From contig MU008193.1 in the NCBI GenBank assembly GCA_010909165.1, positions 482,376 through 546,375 of the forward strand: 64,000 nt of DNA, given 5' to 3'. The position numbers and the translations under genes were made by a program. Position 1 is the first letter of the stretch; every line of letters begins with the position of its first letter. Source of the DNA: Anthoceros angustus. Its lineage: Eukaryota; Streptophyta; Anthocerotopsida; Anthocerotales; Anthocerotaceae. The notes beneath the pieces were generated by a model, which saw nothing but the letters and a program-made list of their open reading frames with translations, searched no databases and was not told the DNA's origin. Of the stretch, positions 23,293 to 35,519 are shown piece by piece.

Positions 23293-26200
23293 TCAAAAAG
23301 ATACCTCCAACGACTCATCCCACACTTCTGCACTGCCATTTGACGCATCTTCCCCATCTTCCTCCATGGACAACCTTATATACTCTTGATGAGCAAATCG
23401 GTCCCACTCTGTCAAGGACGGATCTTCTCGTTCCTACAACCACCGACAGAAAAATGAAAAACTCTGCAGAAAGAGCCTCACAACATGGCTTCCAACAAAA
23501 GGGCCTGGCTTCACATAGACCAACCTGTCGGATGAGAAATGGATCCCTTGTCTCGAAGGCAACAAACTTGTTCAGGTTGAAAAGAATGTTAAAAAAATTG
23601 CCAGATAGCTTGCATCGTTTAAGGTCGCGCAAAGTCAGCAATCCTTCCTTCTGTACGAAAAGACAATTATGAGCTCAACTCGGGGGCAACACAAAAACTT
23701 GCGCAAACGTTAATGAGACAGCTCTGTCATCTAGTACCTCAGGCCCAATCATGTCCGTCATCTGACATACAATATCCTCAAACAGAACAGGCTCCTGTGC
23801 CATGCACTCCATTCGATGTAGCTGCTCCTCATAGAAATATTGCATTTCATTCGGTGTTACAATCCCATCACAGTCCAGGTCAATACACCTGAACCTGCAA
23901 GGATAACAAAAATACTCAACAAAAGATAATGGTTTGCAGATGCAGGCAACCGGTACAGAGAAAATGTCACCCAAAAGAACAATTGTTGCATTCGAGACAG
24001 CCTATCTGGAAGGCAAAGCATGAGCACACTTTACCAGTATTCAACACTAGGTTCAGATGACTTGTCTTCCTCAGACAGGATAAACCAAACAAAGTCCTCA
24101 TAGCCCATTTTGTCCTCTGCCTTACTGCTGAACTTTCTAGGTATCTGGAGGGACACAAAGCAAGGATTAATGATGGCCCTAAAGAGAACATACAAGAAAT
24201 CACATGAACTTCAAGCAGCCTATAAGAGCGGATGGATACTATACCTGTGAAAATATCCTCTCCACAATTCGGTAAGTGAGGGCATGATTCCCATATCGCA
24301 GGAGATCTTCTCTGTCTATTAAAAAGTCATGATCGGAATCCAACTCCCAGAATTTACAATATATTACATAAAAATGCTCATATGAGAAATATCTGCACCA
24401 CAACACCCGTCCACATATTAGAGTAGCAGAGCTTCTGAAGAGACATACATACAGATCACCTGTCTGACAACTCTGGACATGAATCGCCTCACCTCAGAAC
24501 TTTGTTGATGTCCTCTTCTTCATCAACTTGCTGCAGTGCGGCAATCAGATTGCTTCTCTTCAGTTCTCTGAGTAGAAGATGCCCATTCCCTGATCTATTT
24601 ACATGATAAAAGATCCTGTAAATTACAGTCTCCGCTATTCAACAAAAAGAAAATAATTATCAGCCACTTAAATGCAGACTACAAGTAATATTACTTACCG
24701 GGATTGACAATACAAGCTAATAGCAGCCCCTTTAATCAATACCAGAATCAAGCACACTAGCCAACTTAGCAAGACCTTAACTCAAAACACACATGAATGG
24801 AAAAGCCTTGTGTCCAGATGTGCAAACAACAATATTTAAAAAAAAACACAGGATCAAACAAGTCTCTGCCCGATTACCATATCTCTCTTGAAATTCAGGG
24901 GTATCATGTAGAAACTCCAAACCACGATGAGTGAGAAGAAGTTCCCTCAAGATTGGCTTAAAATCATCCTGTAAAATCACAACCAAGTTCCTCATTAATA
25001 TCCTAGCCATCTGATCGCCCTTCTACAAATGTCAAAGCAGAAAGGCATACCTGTGTCAGATAATTCTTTTCACGCTGTCGTAAAACGTTGAAGATCCTTG
25101 TGGGAGCACCTGCTGTTAACATGTTTTGCTCCAAAAGATACTCAATAAACTTCTCCCTACAGCATACAACCATAATTTGCTCATTTGGTGGCCAACAGCA
25201 AGCTTTCAAGAAATTAGTTTGGACAGACAAGAAAAATAACCGAGTGAATGAGGTTGGAATGACTCACTTCTTGACAACGCCAGTGTTATTTACATCAATC
25301 TTCCTGAAAAGACAGCTGAAGAAGAAAGATGGGAGTTTGCAGATCTCCCGCGTAAGAATCGCAAAGCCTGCATTTCAAGTAGTGAGGATGCTAGAGGTGC
25401 TAAGAATCATGCGATCAATACATCAGGCTAGCCCCAAACAAAAGTATCCCTTTCCACTGACGCAGAACAACAAAAATACCTGACATTGGCATGCCATCAG
25501 GATAGCTTGCAAATATTTGATTGATTCTGACCATGCATTGATCAGTGATCTCCCTAGATGCTGGAATACCTTTTGGAAAGTAGAACTGGAAAAAACACAG
25601 TCACCCCATTTCCTTCGAGGATGAGTTTTAGAAAGTCTACCAAATTGTGCCTCACCCAAACATTCTGAATAAAATGGCTTTTGAGCAGTTGCTAGCTTTT
25701 AAGCACGCACAGCAGCATAAGACATTTCAGATAGTACGGTGACAACAGAGAGCATGGCAGTGGCTGGCTAAATGAATACCTGGGGCACTATCTCCTGAAC
25801 TGGTTCGCTAGCTTTCTTCAATGGCGACCCCGATGTGATGGATCCTGGCCTTTTCATGGGTGACTTGGGAGACAGAGAGCCGGAAGTACTCCGGGGTGAC
25901 AATGGTGGTGTACTCCCGGCAGGAAAGATGGAGGACAACAGGACTGCAGGATTATTTGCAGTTCCGTTGCCTGCACTTCCTGGCACTGGGAGAGTCCTGC
26001 CTGCCTTAGCATCTTCAAGAAGCGACAGGACCTGTGTGTCAAACATCCGTGCCAAAGAACATTCAGATTCATTCAAAGGAGTAACATGGGAGACAGTGCA
26101 GGACGGAGGACCTTAAGCGCCCGGACGCAGAAGAAGTATGTTGTGGCACGACCTAGAGTAGTATAGCTAATACGCATTGAAGAGTATGAAGCGAAAGTTG

Positions 26201-26646
26201 GGGGCAGGCAGCATTCGACCGACAGCAGCTCACAGTGGAGAGAAGCGTAAGATTTGAGGAAATTACAGAGTGGCAGCAGTGGGCCAGGACAGCGATATTG
26301 CGAAAGAAATAAGACCACAGGTCCAAGTGGGCAGCAAGTATTTGCGCACGTGATATGATCCATGGGATTTGGATTCAAAACTCAGACCTAGGCTGGGCTT
26401 CAACCAGCAGAACTAACCCTAGAACAGTGCAAGGAAGCGAAATTGAATACACGGGATGAAATGTGTAACCATACTCACCAGCTTCTGCGTGTCCGGCAGA
26501 GAGAGCCACTGTGAAAAGAGATCATCCAGGCGCATCTTGCATAGGGCGGGCTTGGATGGAGGCAAAGACAGATCTGAAAGCTGCAGGAGTTCAGGGTCCA
26601 GAACTCCTACATCGACTGCCAGACTGGTTGACATGCTGGTTTCCAT
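23293..26646 (-). CDS. PP2A regulatory subunit B'' (PR72/130-like, EF-hand)
   Basis: This subunit directs protein phosphatase 2A to substrates. Twelve exons join in phase (complement): 26479-26646, 25780-26031, 25480-25585, 25268-25367, 25051-25156, 24878-24968, 24493-24634, 24245-24392, 24035-24144, 23738-23894, 23525-23650 and 23293-23433, giving about 548 residues. The plant B'' family has the same length and layout. An N-terminal helix segment ([14 protein letters not shown]) is followed by a Ser/Pro-rich linker ([11 protein letters not shown]). Next come EF-hand regions, including DSDHDFLID and [20 protein letters not shown]. The tail contains [19 protein letters not shown] and [18 protein letters not shown]. 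Both calcium loops keep acidic residues at the key positions. The start METSMSTS follows an upstream in-frame ATG at 26688 and suits the family better. It converges on thymidine kinase. Confidence 0.95.
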
Positions 26647-29252
26647 GCGAGTACGTTGTAGTGGGGCGAAGGGGCAAGCTGGTGACACGGCGTTCCGGCA
26701 GCAGGCAGAAGCTCAGCAGGCACAGGATTCGGGAAGTAGCGAGCGCCAGAAACCGAGCCTCCAAAGCAGCGAGCAGCGGGCCAGAAATACTTCAGAATCC
26801 AGAAAGACAGTTGCGCGATCGGAGGCGGCGCCAGACATGTGGTCCGCGGGCAGCTACGGGGGCGATCCAAACCCCAGGAGTGAGGCCCGCGGCGGGCGGG
26901 GGAGCCGAGGCCAGGGGAATGGAAGGGAAGCGAAAGGTAGGGAAGGGAGGGAAACCTAAGCGCAGCAGGGCATGACAGGGAATGCGGAGCAGCAGCAGCA
27001 GCAGCAGCGGATGTCGGAATCGGGGCGGCGAGGGAACAAGAGGCAAGGAAGGAGTGACTGGCGACAACCGCCCGACGATGAGGGAGTGCCTGTCCGCTAG
27101 AGTCGGCGACCAGACGAGGCGCTCAGAAATTTCCGCGATGAGTCGCACAAGTATCGGAGCGTGCAGCCTGGAGGCTAGAGGGAAGAGGAGGGAAGAGGAG
27201 GGAAGAGAAGGGAAGAAAGGGAAAGGGAAGGAAGCAAGGAAGAAAGCTCGAGTGGAATGTACATACCTTATGTATATAAAATGTGAAGCGCGCACGAGCG
27301 CCGAAGCTACTAGAGCTCCGACCCTAACGAGTCCAGGTGTCGCCGAAGCAAGACCGCGTGAGTCACGATTGACCCACCCGTAAAGGCAAGGGAAATGAGT
27401 GTAACGTTGCGTGTCGGCAGTGGGCGCATTTTGCATTGGCACTTTGAGGCGCCCCACCTTGCGGGGTACCGCCGGGAGCCTTCGAGGTGGCGTGGCGTTA
27501 CCTTGTGTTGGGCCACGGCGTGCACACTAAAGCCACCAAGGCTACCCCCGGGCCCGGCTCCTCGCTCGTTGGACCAATCCGCCTTTCGTGCGCGGCTGGT
27601 TGCTGGTTGGTCGCGACTCGCCTCTTCCCTCCTCCCGCTTTCACAGTCTATGTCGGATGTGATTCGTTACACAGGAGGGGCTGGTGCTGGTGGAGGCTGA
27701 CGAGGCGTGTGCAGCACGGCGCCACTGCCAAGCCCTTGAGCTGTCAGCCAACAGGTGCCATGTGATATCATCCATGAAGCAGCAGCAGCAGCAGCAGCAG
27801 GACACGCGCTCTACCTACTGCTCCACAAGACTCGCCCTTCTCTTGCTTGCCGGAACACAAGCCTTGGGAGCCATATATGTCGGCAACACCTTGTTCCCTG
27901 TGGAGATCATCATAGTGTTACATATCTGGAGGCGGATGACACTGATGTACATATTCACATCCTCCCTGTTCCACTGCAACCGCCTGCAGCCGGAGTACGA
28001 TGCCACACTGCTTCTCTCATAGATCTGCACATTCCATACATGCTGTTCACAGGAGCAGGCGCAGGAGCATATTTTGACCTAAAACACCAGGAAAGAGCTA
28101 TCGTTTGAATTTCTGGCTCCACTGTCCACAGGCCTGGAGGGAGGTACATCACACATACCACTGTGATGCCCTCAGATAAAGGAGGCGCCAGATTCTGCCC
28201 CTTCAGCGCAACCTGCGAGCTTCCATCGCTTCAGGATAGGAGACGCACGCATGCAATGATGCATGATGAGAGGTGCCACCATTCCCATTCCACCGCTAAA
28301 GGATCCTTCTCGTTATCTCGCTTGTACGTCCAATTCAATTCCACTACATACATACATGCTATGCATTGCAAACCCACAATGATATTCAATTCAATTCAAT
28401 TCAAAGATAGAACTGTATATCTATATGCCAGCAAAGTCCCTAATTATATTCGTCAATATTTCCAGGGACTACATATTTAATAATATTCATACCAAAAAGA
28501 TACTAATACAGCGTAGGTATTCGTGCATCGCACTAGGTATTCGTGCAGGTATTCAGTTTGTGTAACCGTTTCCCCAGCAGTACGGCACTGTGTACAGCAC
28601 GTATTCTGGAAGTACCCCAAGTCCAGCCCAGTCCAGACAGCGATCTAGGACACGTACATACGTGTGACCATCCACTGTCGTAAGAGCGAGCCTGTTGTGC
28701 TCACAGCAAACAACTGACACAAGGGAAGCTGGGATTTCTGAGCCTCTGAAAGGTGCAGCGCGGACCTCCAACAGTAGCTGCAGGTATGTCCTTCCAAGTT
28801 CCAACCGAGACCGGAACAGACAAAGGCAGAAGCGAGCGGGCCACCTTGGTCTCTTGGCTGCAACACTTTTTTGCGTGCTGCCTAGCAAATCTGGACACAA
28901 AACCTATTACAGTAGCTGGATATCTCGATGCCCTGATAAAGGGACGGCGAGCATCTGCTCATTTGACATTCCCTCTCCAGACTCAGAGGTGACACCTATG
29001 ACACAGGAGCTGGCCCAATCAGCCCAAAAATCGAGGGCACATAATTTACATGGTTAATTGCTATTTACACAGCCTACACCTTCTGCTGCTCACCTTCACA
29101 AAAGGAAGTAAACGCGAAAGGAGAGAGGCGAGACGGGGTGGGGTGGGGTGGGCTGGGCTGGACTGTCTTACTTCACATAGGCAAGAGTTAAACAGCTTCA
29201 ATATTCGGCAGCCTCATGAGTCAAGCCTCCGGAGAACAGTGACATTTAAATA
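26647..29252. other. Intergenic region with simple repeats; no gene supported
   Basis: This is the upstream region of the PP2A B'' gene. It holds an AGC run at 26988-27010, a long purine-only tract (GGGAAGAGGA units, about 27178-27245) and a CAG run at 27778-27801. ATTCA repeats lie at 28383-28404. Open frames here (for example 26792-27457 minus) lack recognisable domains. 26820-27010 resembles 30340-30470. 28550-29252 is probably the ENY2 3' region. Confidence 0.45.
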
Positions 29253-30160
29253 TCACGTCGCCTCAGACATGAGGAAAAGCCTTATTCGTTGGAGCAGCTC
29301 GGCTTTTACATTATCTGGAACAGTTGCTGAAAAGCGAAAAGACGCAAGACTTCATGTCACACCTATACGGGATGCTGGCAAACACCAGTCGTGGGTCAAG
29401 ATGCTAAGCTTGCTTACCTCTACCACTTGGCGTAATTGTCCGGACAAGCTCATCCACAGTGATATTGGCCCTGCCTCTCTTCCTGGTGTAAGCCCTGTTT
29501 TTCAGTGCTAGGTTAGATTGCTGCAACCTCCCATTTGCCTGGCAAGACCGACTTGAAACAGTCCCATGGAGTCGCACACACCAAAAATAAAAGCGAATAC
29601 GCACAAGTACATAAGATTTGCCAGACTGAGGAACAAGAAATGTTGAGCACAAGTGCCCATCAAAGGGGCACCTAGCAACGAGAAAGCGAAGCCCAAGCAT
29701 GTGATTTGCCTTGTCAACGAGTGACTAAAACAAGCACTGAGATAAAGGCAACCACATAATGACTATCCCGAGCTTGTAACGGTCATAAGTCATCTACAAA
29801 CGACAGAGGCCTGACATGGAGCTCGAGGGCCTTAAGTTGGTCAGGTTTTTCCAGACCTAGGGTTCGGCACAAGGCAGATACACACATACATTGTCTTACC
29901 AAAAGGCGAAATGCAGGGCAGGGCAGAGAGAGAGAGAAAAAAGGACAGACGCACCGCAATACTCTACCTGCACTGGGCCTTCAACTCATCTCTCCATCCA
30001 CACTCTATTAGCCGCTCTCTCAGCAGCTCTTTCAGGCGTTCCTTTTCTCCGCTCTCAATAAGCTGCCATAGCGCACCATGATTGGTGAAGCCGGCATCGC
30101 CGAAGGCAGAGCTCCATTTCGGTGCTCCAGCAGCAGAAGACGAAAATTAGTACAAGAGGA
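29253..30160 (-). CDS. ENY2: ENY2/SUS1 homologue (SAGA DUB and mRNA-export factor)
   Basis: ENY2 is a small helical adaptor of the SAGA deubiquitinase module and of the TREX-2 nuclear-export complex. The last exon, 29253-29326, encodes [17 protein letters not shown]. The exon 29418-29507 encodes [21 protein letters not shown] and joins it in phase. The first recognisable exon ends at 29968 and encodes [31 protein letters not shown]. These blocks match the family from end to end. The join between 29968 and 29507 does not keep phase as read, so a micro-exon or an unseen splice site is likely. The start codon, somewhere near 30000-30200, is unresolved. The family is about 100-120 residues long, consistent with these pieces. 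Confidence 0.85.
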
Positions 30161-31067
30161 GGAGAAGAAGACTCACATCTCTGTTCACCCGCATTGTGTA
30201 GGTCTGAGGATCAATTGTCTTGACCTTCATCTCCATGTAATGGTAGCACACAAGCTCAACACGCAAAAGCGTCAGGACGCAGCGATCTCCAGGACCCAAT
30301 CTCCACGACAGCGTGCAGCGTGCAGCGTGCTCCAGAGTCGAGCAACGACATGTGATCTGCAGGCAGCTACGCTACGAGAGGATCCAAACCCCAAACCGGC
30401 CGCGGCCCAGAAGGCTAGCGTGAGATTGAAAACCTAAGCGCAGCAAGCAGAGCAGAACACAGCGGAGGAGCGGCTACGAGGTGGGAACCATATCAGACCT
30501 GCGGGATGGAGATGAGGATGGGGATGCGAATGGCGAGGTAAGGATGCATGCAACCGCCCGCGTTAGAGTGCCTTGCCTTGCGGAGCGGAGAGGACGCACT
30601 AGTCTAGGTCTAATTGTAATTCGTTCTGCCCCGACACCGACAGGCGATCACACACTTCTTTGCTAATTGGTAATCTGGAAAACGCCTTAACAAGACGTGT
30701 GTATGCTAACCAGACCGTAATTGTGTTAACCCAGTGTCCACGTGCAGGGTAGAATGACTGCCACCTAGGTGTGCAGGTACATACCACGCGGCGGCGGCTT
30801 GCTCATCGCCTGCCTTCTCTGCAAGACGTGAAGACGTTGCACTCCACGGCCATTGTGTCTACCAGTGCCGCTGTAGTTGTTGTTGCTGCCATCCTGTCGC
30901 CAGAGTTCCATGGCCAGTTCAATTGGACGAGAACGCGACCAGGCTGAGCCAGGTCTGGCGGGGCTGGCTCTCGGCTCCAGAGGTACATTTGTAAGAACGA
31001 CATGTGCAGGCTTCACATGGGATTGCAACATGGACGATGAAATGTGTGGGATCTGATGGACAAGCGC
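30161..31067. other. Intergenic region with no gene seen
   Basis: This is the presumed upstream region of ENY2 on the minus strand and of the LEA-like gene on the plus strand. 30340-30470 shares phrases with 26820-27010 (GACATGTG, GGCAGCTACG, GATCCAAACCCC, CCTAAGCGCAGCA). No domain-bearing frame was found. Confidence 0.45.
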
Positions 31068-31077
31068 TCCGTGTGTA

Positions 31078-32282
31078 ACAGACGTGGAGGTTCACGATGG
31101 ACAGGCGAGAAGAAACCTTGAAGAAGAGTCGGATGCAGGTGGTGTAGGAGGAGTTGGTGGAGTTCCTGGTGTGAAGACGTCGTACGACGTGGAAGAGCCG
31201 GAGGCAGAGGTGGAGCCTGGCCGGCATTCTTCTTCTTCCTCGGCTGCGCTGTTGGAGAAGGTGAGGGCGGTGAAGCTGCCCGGAGAGCGGGAAGGGGAGA
31301 CCGTGGAAACGGAGCGTGCCAGGCGGGACAAGGGAGATGTGAAGACGGAGTACACGGTGGAGGAGGATGCGCAGCAGCAGCAGCAGACTCACCCGTCCAC
31401 CTTGCAGAAGGTGAAGGCAAAAGTCGGCGAGGCGGAGGACAAGCTGAAGCTGCGAGGAGAGAAGAACCTGGAAGACGATCCGCACCCCGAGCTCACCTAC
31501 GATAGCCGTGAGTCCAAACCTGGAATCTTGGCGCGATTGAAGAATAAACTGAGCAAGAGCGGATCCGGAGGCGGGAAAAGCTCCGACGGCAGGGCCCTGG
31601 AGCCCGAGGAAGTGGCTGCCGAAACACGCGACGCGGCATCTCCAGAGTCGTGGAACTCATCCGAGGAAGAGAAGCTGGCGGTGTCGAGTGCACCCGGAGC
31701 GGTGGCGGAAAGTGGAGAGCGGCGGGAGGCTCTCCTTCCCCAGGAGGTGAGCAGTGAGGTGGGGACCGGGTACGAGGAGGAGTCGGAGGAGATGCAGAGG
31801 GAGAGCCCGGCCAGGAGAAGCAGCAGCCGCAGCATCCCGACCATCAGGGCCCCAGGTGGTCGGCCTACACTGAGGTAGGTAGTGCCAGCTTGGCTGGGCT
31901 GGGCTGGGCTGGGCTAGGCTGTCGTGAAAGTTTTGCGTCGTGTGCGTCTGTGACATGATTGCGATGATGACAGGACAAGGGGCCCCGGCACAGTGATGAG
32001 GGAGGTCTTGCGGCTGCGCCTGTGGCACAAGATCGTTTGCCCGGAGAGGAGGACGTTCCGCCTTTGGAAGAAGTGAAAGCTCCGGGTCTCTTGGACAGGG
32101 TGAAGGAGGAAACCGCCGCTGTCGGCCAGAGTGTTCAGGAAAAGCTCAACCTCAAGCCGTCCGACGATACCTTGGTGGATTCCAGCCGTTATGGAGAACA
32201 GTCGGGCTTTTTGGGGAGGATAGCAAAGAAGATTGGGCTGTCGGGCTCCGACGCGGGCCATGGCCGCAGCCAAAGCACGTAG
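31078..32282 (+). CDS. Acidic, disordered LEA/CAP160-like stress protein (tentative)
   Basis: Exon 31084-31874 and exon 31994-32282 join in phase across a 119-bp intron and give about 360 residues. The frame enters at 31078 after a plausible acceptor (TGTGTAACAG) and has no ATG, so a 5' exon is missing here. The protein is very rich in Glu, Lys, Ser and Arg and predicted disordered. Loose repeats of the form G-[IFL]-L-x-R-[LIV]-K recur (GILARLKNKLSKSG, GLLDRVKEETAAVGQ, GFLGRIAKKIGLSG), each near an acidic DDT or DDPHPELTYDSR block. Amphipathic K/E repeats resemble LEA and LTI65/CAP160-type desiccation proteins, but no diagnostic motif is certain. The intron contains GGGCT pentamers (31892-31920). 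Confidence 0.6.
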
Positions 32283-33425
32283 ATATAGGCTGGTTGGGCG
32301 GTCTTGTCTGGCTGGGAATGGGATAGCAATGTGCTCTCTCTCTCAAGTGTTGTAGGATCGATGTACATATCTAGGCTCCTAGGGTACATAACAGTGAAGC
32401 TGTTGCAGGCTAGGCGAGTGTTTGTGGGCCTCGCAACCCAAATCTGCATTCTGCGGCAGAGCGAGCTATAATACAGTTTTCTATCAGGCTGTGCAAGGCG
32501 CATGGCGTAGCAGCTCTGTAGCATACAAAGAAAGAGTCCACGAGGTGTGAGAATTTACACAAGCAGAGCGCATCGTGTGAAAAGACTGAGGGCGGGAGCT
32601 GTCGACATCTCTGTGTCTTCTGCCCACAGCACAGGTGTTGCCATCTCTTGCCAAGGGAAATGAGCCCTGCTCTGCCCTGCCCTGCCCTGCCCTCTTTCAC
32701 AGATCGCCACGGGAGGGTTGCCGTTATCTTTGGTTACTGGTTGAAGGCGAGGGCGAGCAAACAAGATGAGGAGTCGGGTAGGACCACCTGTTGGGCCATC
32801 GCGTTGGAGACACATGAGATGGTGCCTGGTGGATCACCTGCCCGCCTCGCCTTTGTACAGTGGGTGCCACTACGGTGTCATCTCCTCTCTGTGGGGCACT
32901 TTTGTGACATGACACATACCAGACCCAGTTATTCCTCACTTTTCACGGCGAGGGGAGGCGAGGTAAGGCTACCACCAGCTCGTGCTTGCAGCTTCCTTCA
33001 CTTCCCGTCCAATCTCACCTGGCCTCTGTACAAATGTCGGTGAAGACAGGTAGCCGACATTCCTTCAAGATGCGTTTGTAATGCTCCAGAATTTTTCTTC
33101 TCAACCACTGGTTGCACTGAAGTGAGGGTTGGTAAGCACACCTAAGTCAAATCCTTCACACCAAAGAACATGGGCATGGCCACACTTCCGGCGGTCGCTC
33201 TCGGAGTGTAGGTCATGGGGACAGGCCAGTGGCTATGTATACAATCGCTGCAAGTAAGCAAGGAGGAGAGAGGCACAAGTGCGTGGTGGGAGCACACCGG
33301 ACGTACTGTAACGCGTATGCAGCTGCAGCAGAGGAGCTGGCGTGGGTGTGCCAACCCACAAGGCACAATCCTTTGGCAAGCTCAGGATCAATTTCTCAAT
33401 CGCCTCTTGGCCCCAGCCATCCAAG
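32283..33425. other. Intergenic region with no gene seen
   Basis: This is the presumed 3' region of the LEA-like gene and promoter of aquaporin 1. It includes CCCTG pentamers (32665-32692). Open frames show no recognisable domain. Confidence 0.45.
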
Positions 33426-35002
33426 ATGACAGCCCCTCCACAGGGCCTGGCTACCACTCTGGAGGAGCCAGAACTTGTTGGCAGCTACTCCCGATTACAA
33501 TCTGATGGCAGGTGAGTCACAGGCTTGCAATTGCTCGGTATCATCATTGAGCTGAGGCTCACCTTGCTGACACTCACCTGTGTTGCTTGTTCTAGAAGTC
33601 TTGGACATTCCGACTCCGCCAGAGAGCACGTGGTGACGGAGGTGTATCACGGCTCCCTTGTGCACTATGGCCCTGAGAAGAGAAAGCTTAACAAATTGGA
33701 GAGGCACTGGGTGCTTTCGGGACCGGTTGCCAGGTTTCTGGGCTTGAGGGACATCGTCAATCCAGCTGTACCTCTTCATCTTTCACAACACCCATGAGCT
33801 GCCTTGCCTGGCCACCCGCTTGCAAGCTGAGCCTGCAATTTAGACTGAGTCTCCATCTTGTTGTGGCTGCAGGTGTGGCGAGCAACCATCAACGAACTGG
33901 TGGCCACAGCCATGATGGTGTTCGTCAGCATCAGTGCAATTTTCACGTGCCTGGAAGTGGGCTTCTCAATCCCGATTCTGCCCATAGCTCTGGCCCACTT
34001 CGTCCTGGTGTCCTTCATGATCTTGGGCTCCGCTCCAGCTTCAGGAGGTCACATGAACCCCGGAATCACGTTAGCCACAATGTGGACAGGCTTTACATCC
34101 CCCACAAGAGCCCTGCTCTACGTCGCAGCTCAGTGCGCAGGAGCCGTTGCGGGTGCCTCCTTGCTCAAGATCGTGGTACCCGCCGAGACCATTGCAAGGT
34201 GAGACGCAGCATCCCTAGAGCCACGCACAAGTATATGAGTCTGTCGTGGGAGTCACTGGCGTTCTAACTGCAAAGGCCCGCCAGGTACTCTCTGGCGGGC
34301 TGCAAGTTGCGCAGCCTGATGCCTGCTTCCGCAACGCCCAACCTGGCGCCGGCCTCGGCTCCGACGCCGCCTTACGTCCTCACCGGGATCTCGGCCCGAG
34401 CAGGCCTGGCTGCCGAGTTCTGCTTCTCCTTCGTCCTCTACTATTTCTGCTACAACCTGGGCATGGACCCGAAGCAGTTCACGGTGACGGGCCCGTTGCT
34501 GTCCCCGTTCATGCTAGGAGCCATCATCGGGTCCCTGGTGCTCTTCTCCGGGGGACTCGCGCCGGGCTACTCGGGAGCCGGCATGAACCCGGCCAGATGC
34601 CTGGGGCCAGCGGTTGTGCTGGACCAGGCGTACCTGTGGAACGATCACTGGGTTTACTGGTTAGGCCCGCTGCTGGCCGGCTTAGCCCACGCCGCGCTCT
34701 ACTACTCCATCCCTCCTCACCATCTTGAGATCTACTCCAAGAACCAGGATGTCTTCAGCAAGGGCAAGGTAGCGTTGCAGAAGGTGAGGTCTGCCAGATT
34801 CTCCAGGAGCAACAGTGCCAGCTCCAGCAGGAACGGTGGCTCCGGGATTGAATTCAGCACTGCTGCTGCTGCGGGCGCCAGCGGTGACGCCGCCAGAGTT
34901 GGTGACAAGCCTGATTCTATCGAAACCATCTACAAGGGGGTCGCACAGAGAACCAAGAAAGCGTCGCCTGATGCAAACCACAACGTCACCATACTGTGTT
35001 AA
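33426..35002 (+). CDS. XIP-like aquaporin 1 (first motif NPG, second NPARC)
   Basis: This is a membrane channel of the MIP family. Exons 33426-33511, 33596-33767, 33873-34198 and 34285-35002 join in phase (about 433 residues). Six membrane segments are visible, starting VWRATINELVATAMMVFVSI. The first half-helix motif reads GGHMNPGITLA, so NPA is changed to NPG. The second reads GAGMNPARCLGP. The Cys directly after NPAR, together with AGC in loop C (YSLAGCKLRS), is the signature of the plant X-intrinsic proteins. XIPs tend to pass glycerol, urea, boric acid or peroxide more than water; this is family knowledge, not shown here. The C-terminal 110 residues are Ser/Ala/Arg-rich and cytosolic. 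Its paralogue at 47897 faces it. An intron after ETIA-R is absent from the paralogue. Confidence 0.9.
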
Positions 35003-35519
35003 AACTCTTCAACAACAAGACCGAACCCCGCACACGTCATTTCTTTGTTCTTCATGGTACCTACAAACCCCTGCTTGCATTGTAGCGTAGGCTTATCTGT
35101 ACAAGACCTTGTTGCGTTGTAGGATAGGCCAGAACATACAACCGCCTGCGAACATGTTGTGTGTGACAGGGAGGTCCTGGAGCTGGCCATTATAATGGCA
35201 TCCACACAATCTACGGAATGTTTCCCCACACCATATGTTTTTCGATCTTTTCTCCAAAGCTAAATAAGACCCAACTCTTGAACAGGCCATTGCTTCCTGC
35301 TTCATTCCAACACCAATCAAGCTCCTTCTTTTTGTCTGTTTTGTGGTGGAAGTAAAACAACGCTGCTCATCCTTCCTGGATAAGTAGTTGGCAAGTTCAA
35401 GTCTATCTCTTTGCCATCCCCAATTCCTCAACCATATGGACGTTCTCCTCCGGAAGATGGCGTCAAACCACAGGATACTAACATCAATCTTTAGATTTCA
35501 CTCAGCAGTCACACCTGAG
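35003..35519. other. Convergent 3' ends of aquaporin 1 and the SNARE gene
   Basis: 517 bp between opposed stop codons. I see no additional gene. Confidence 0.55.

Noticed and set aside
26792-27457. Minus-strand frame of 221 codons upstream of PP2A B''
   Set aside because: It crosses a purine tract (giving FPFFPSLPS-type sequence) and has no domain or splice support. It is probably promoter sequence.
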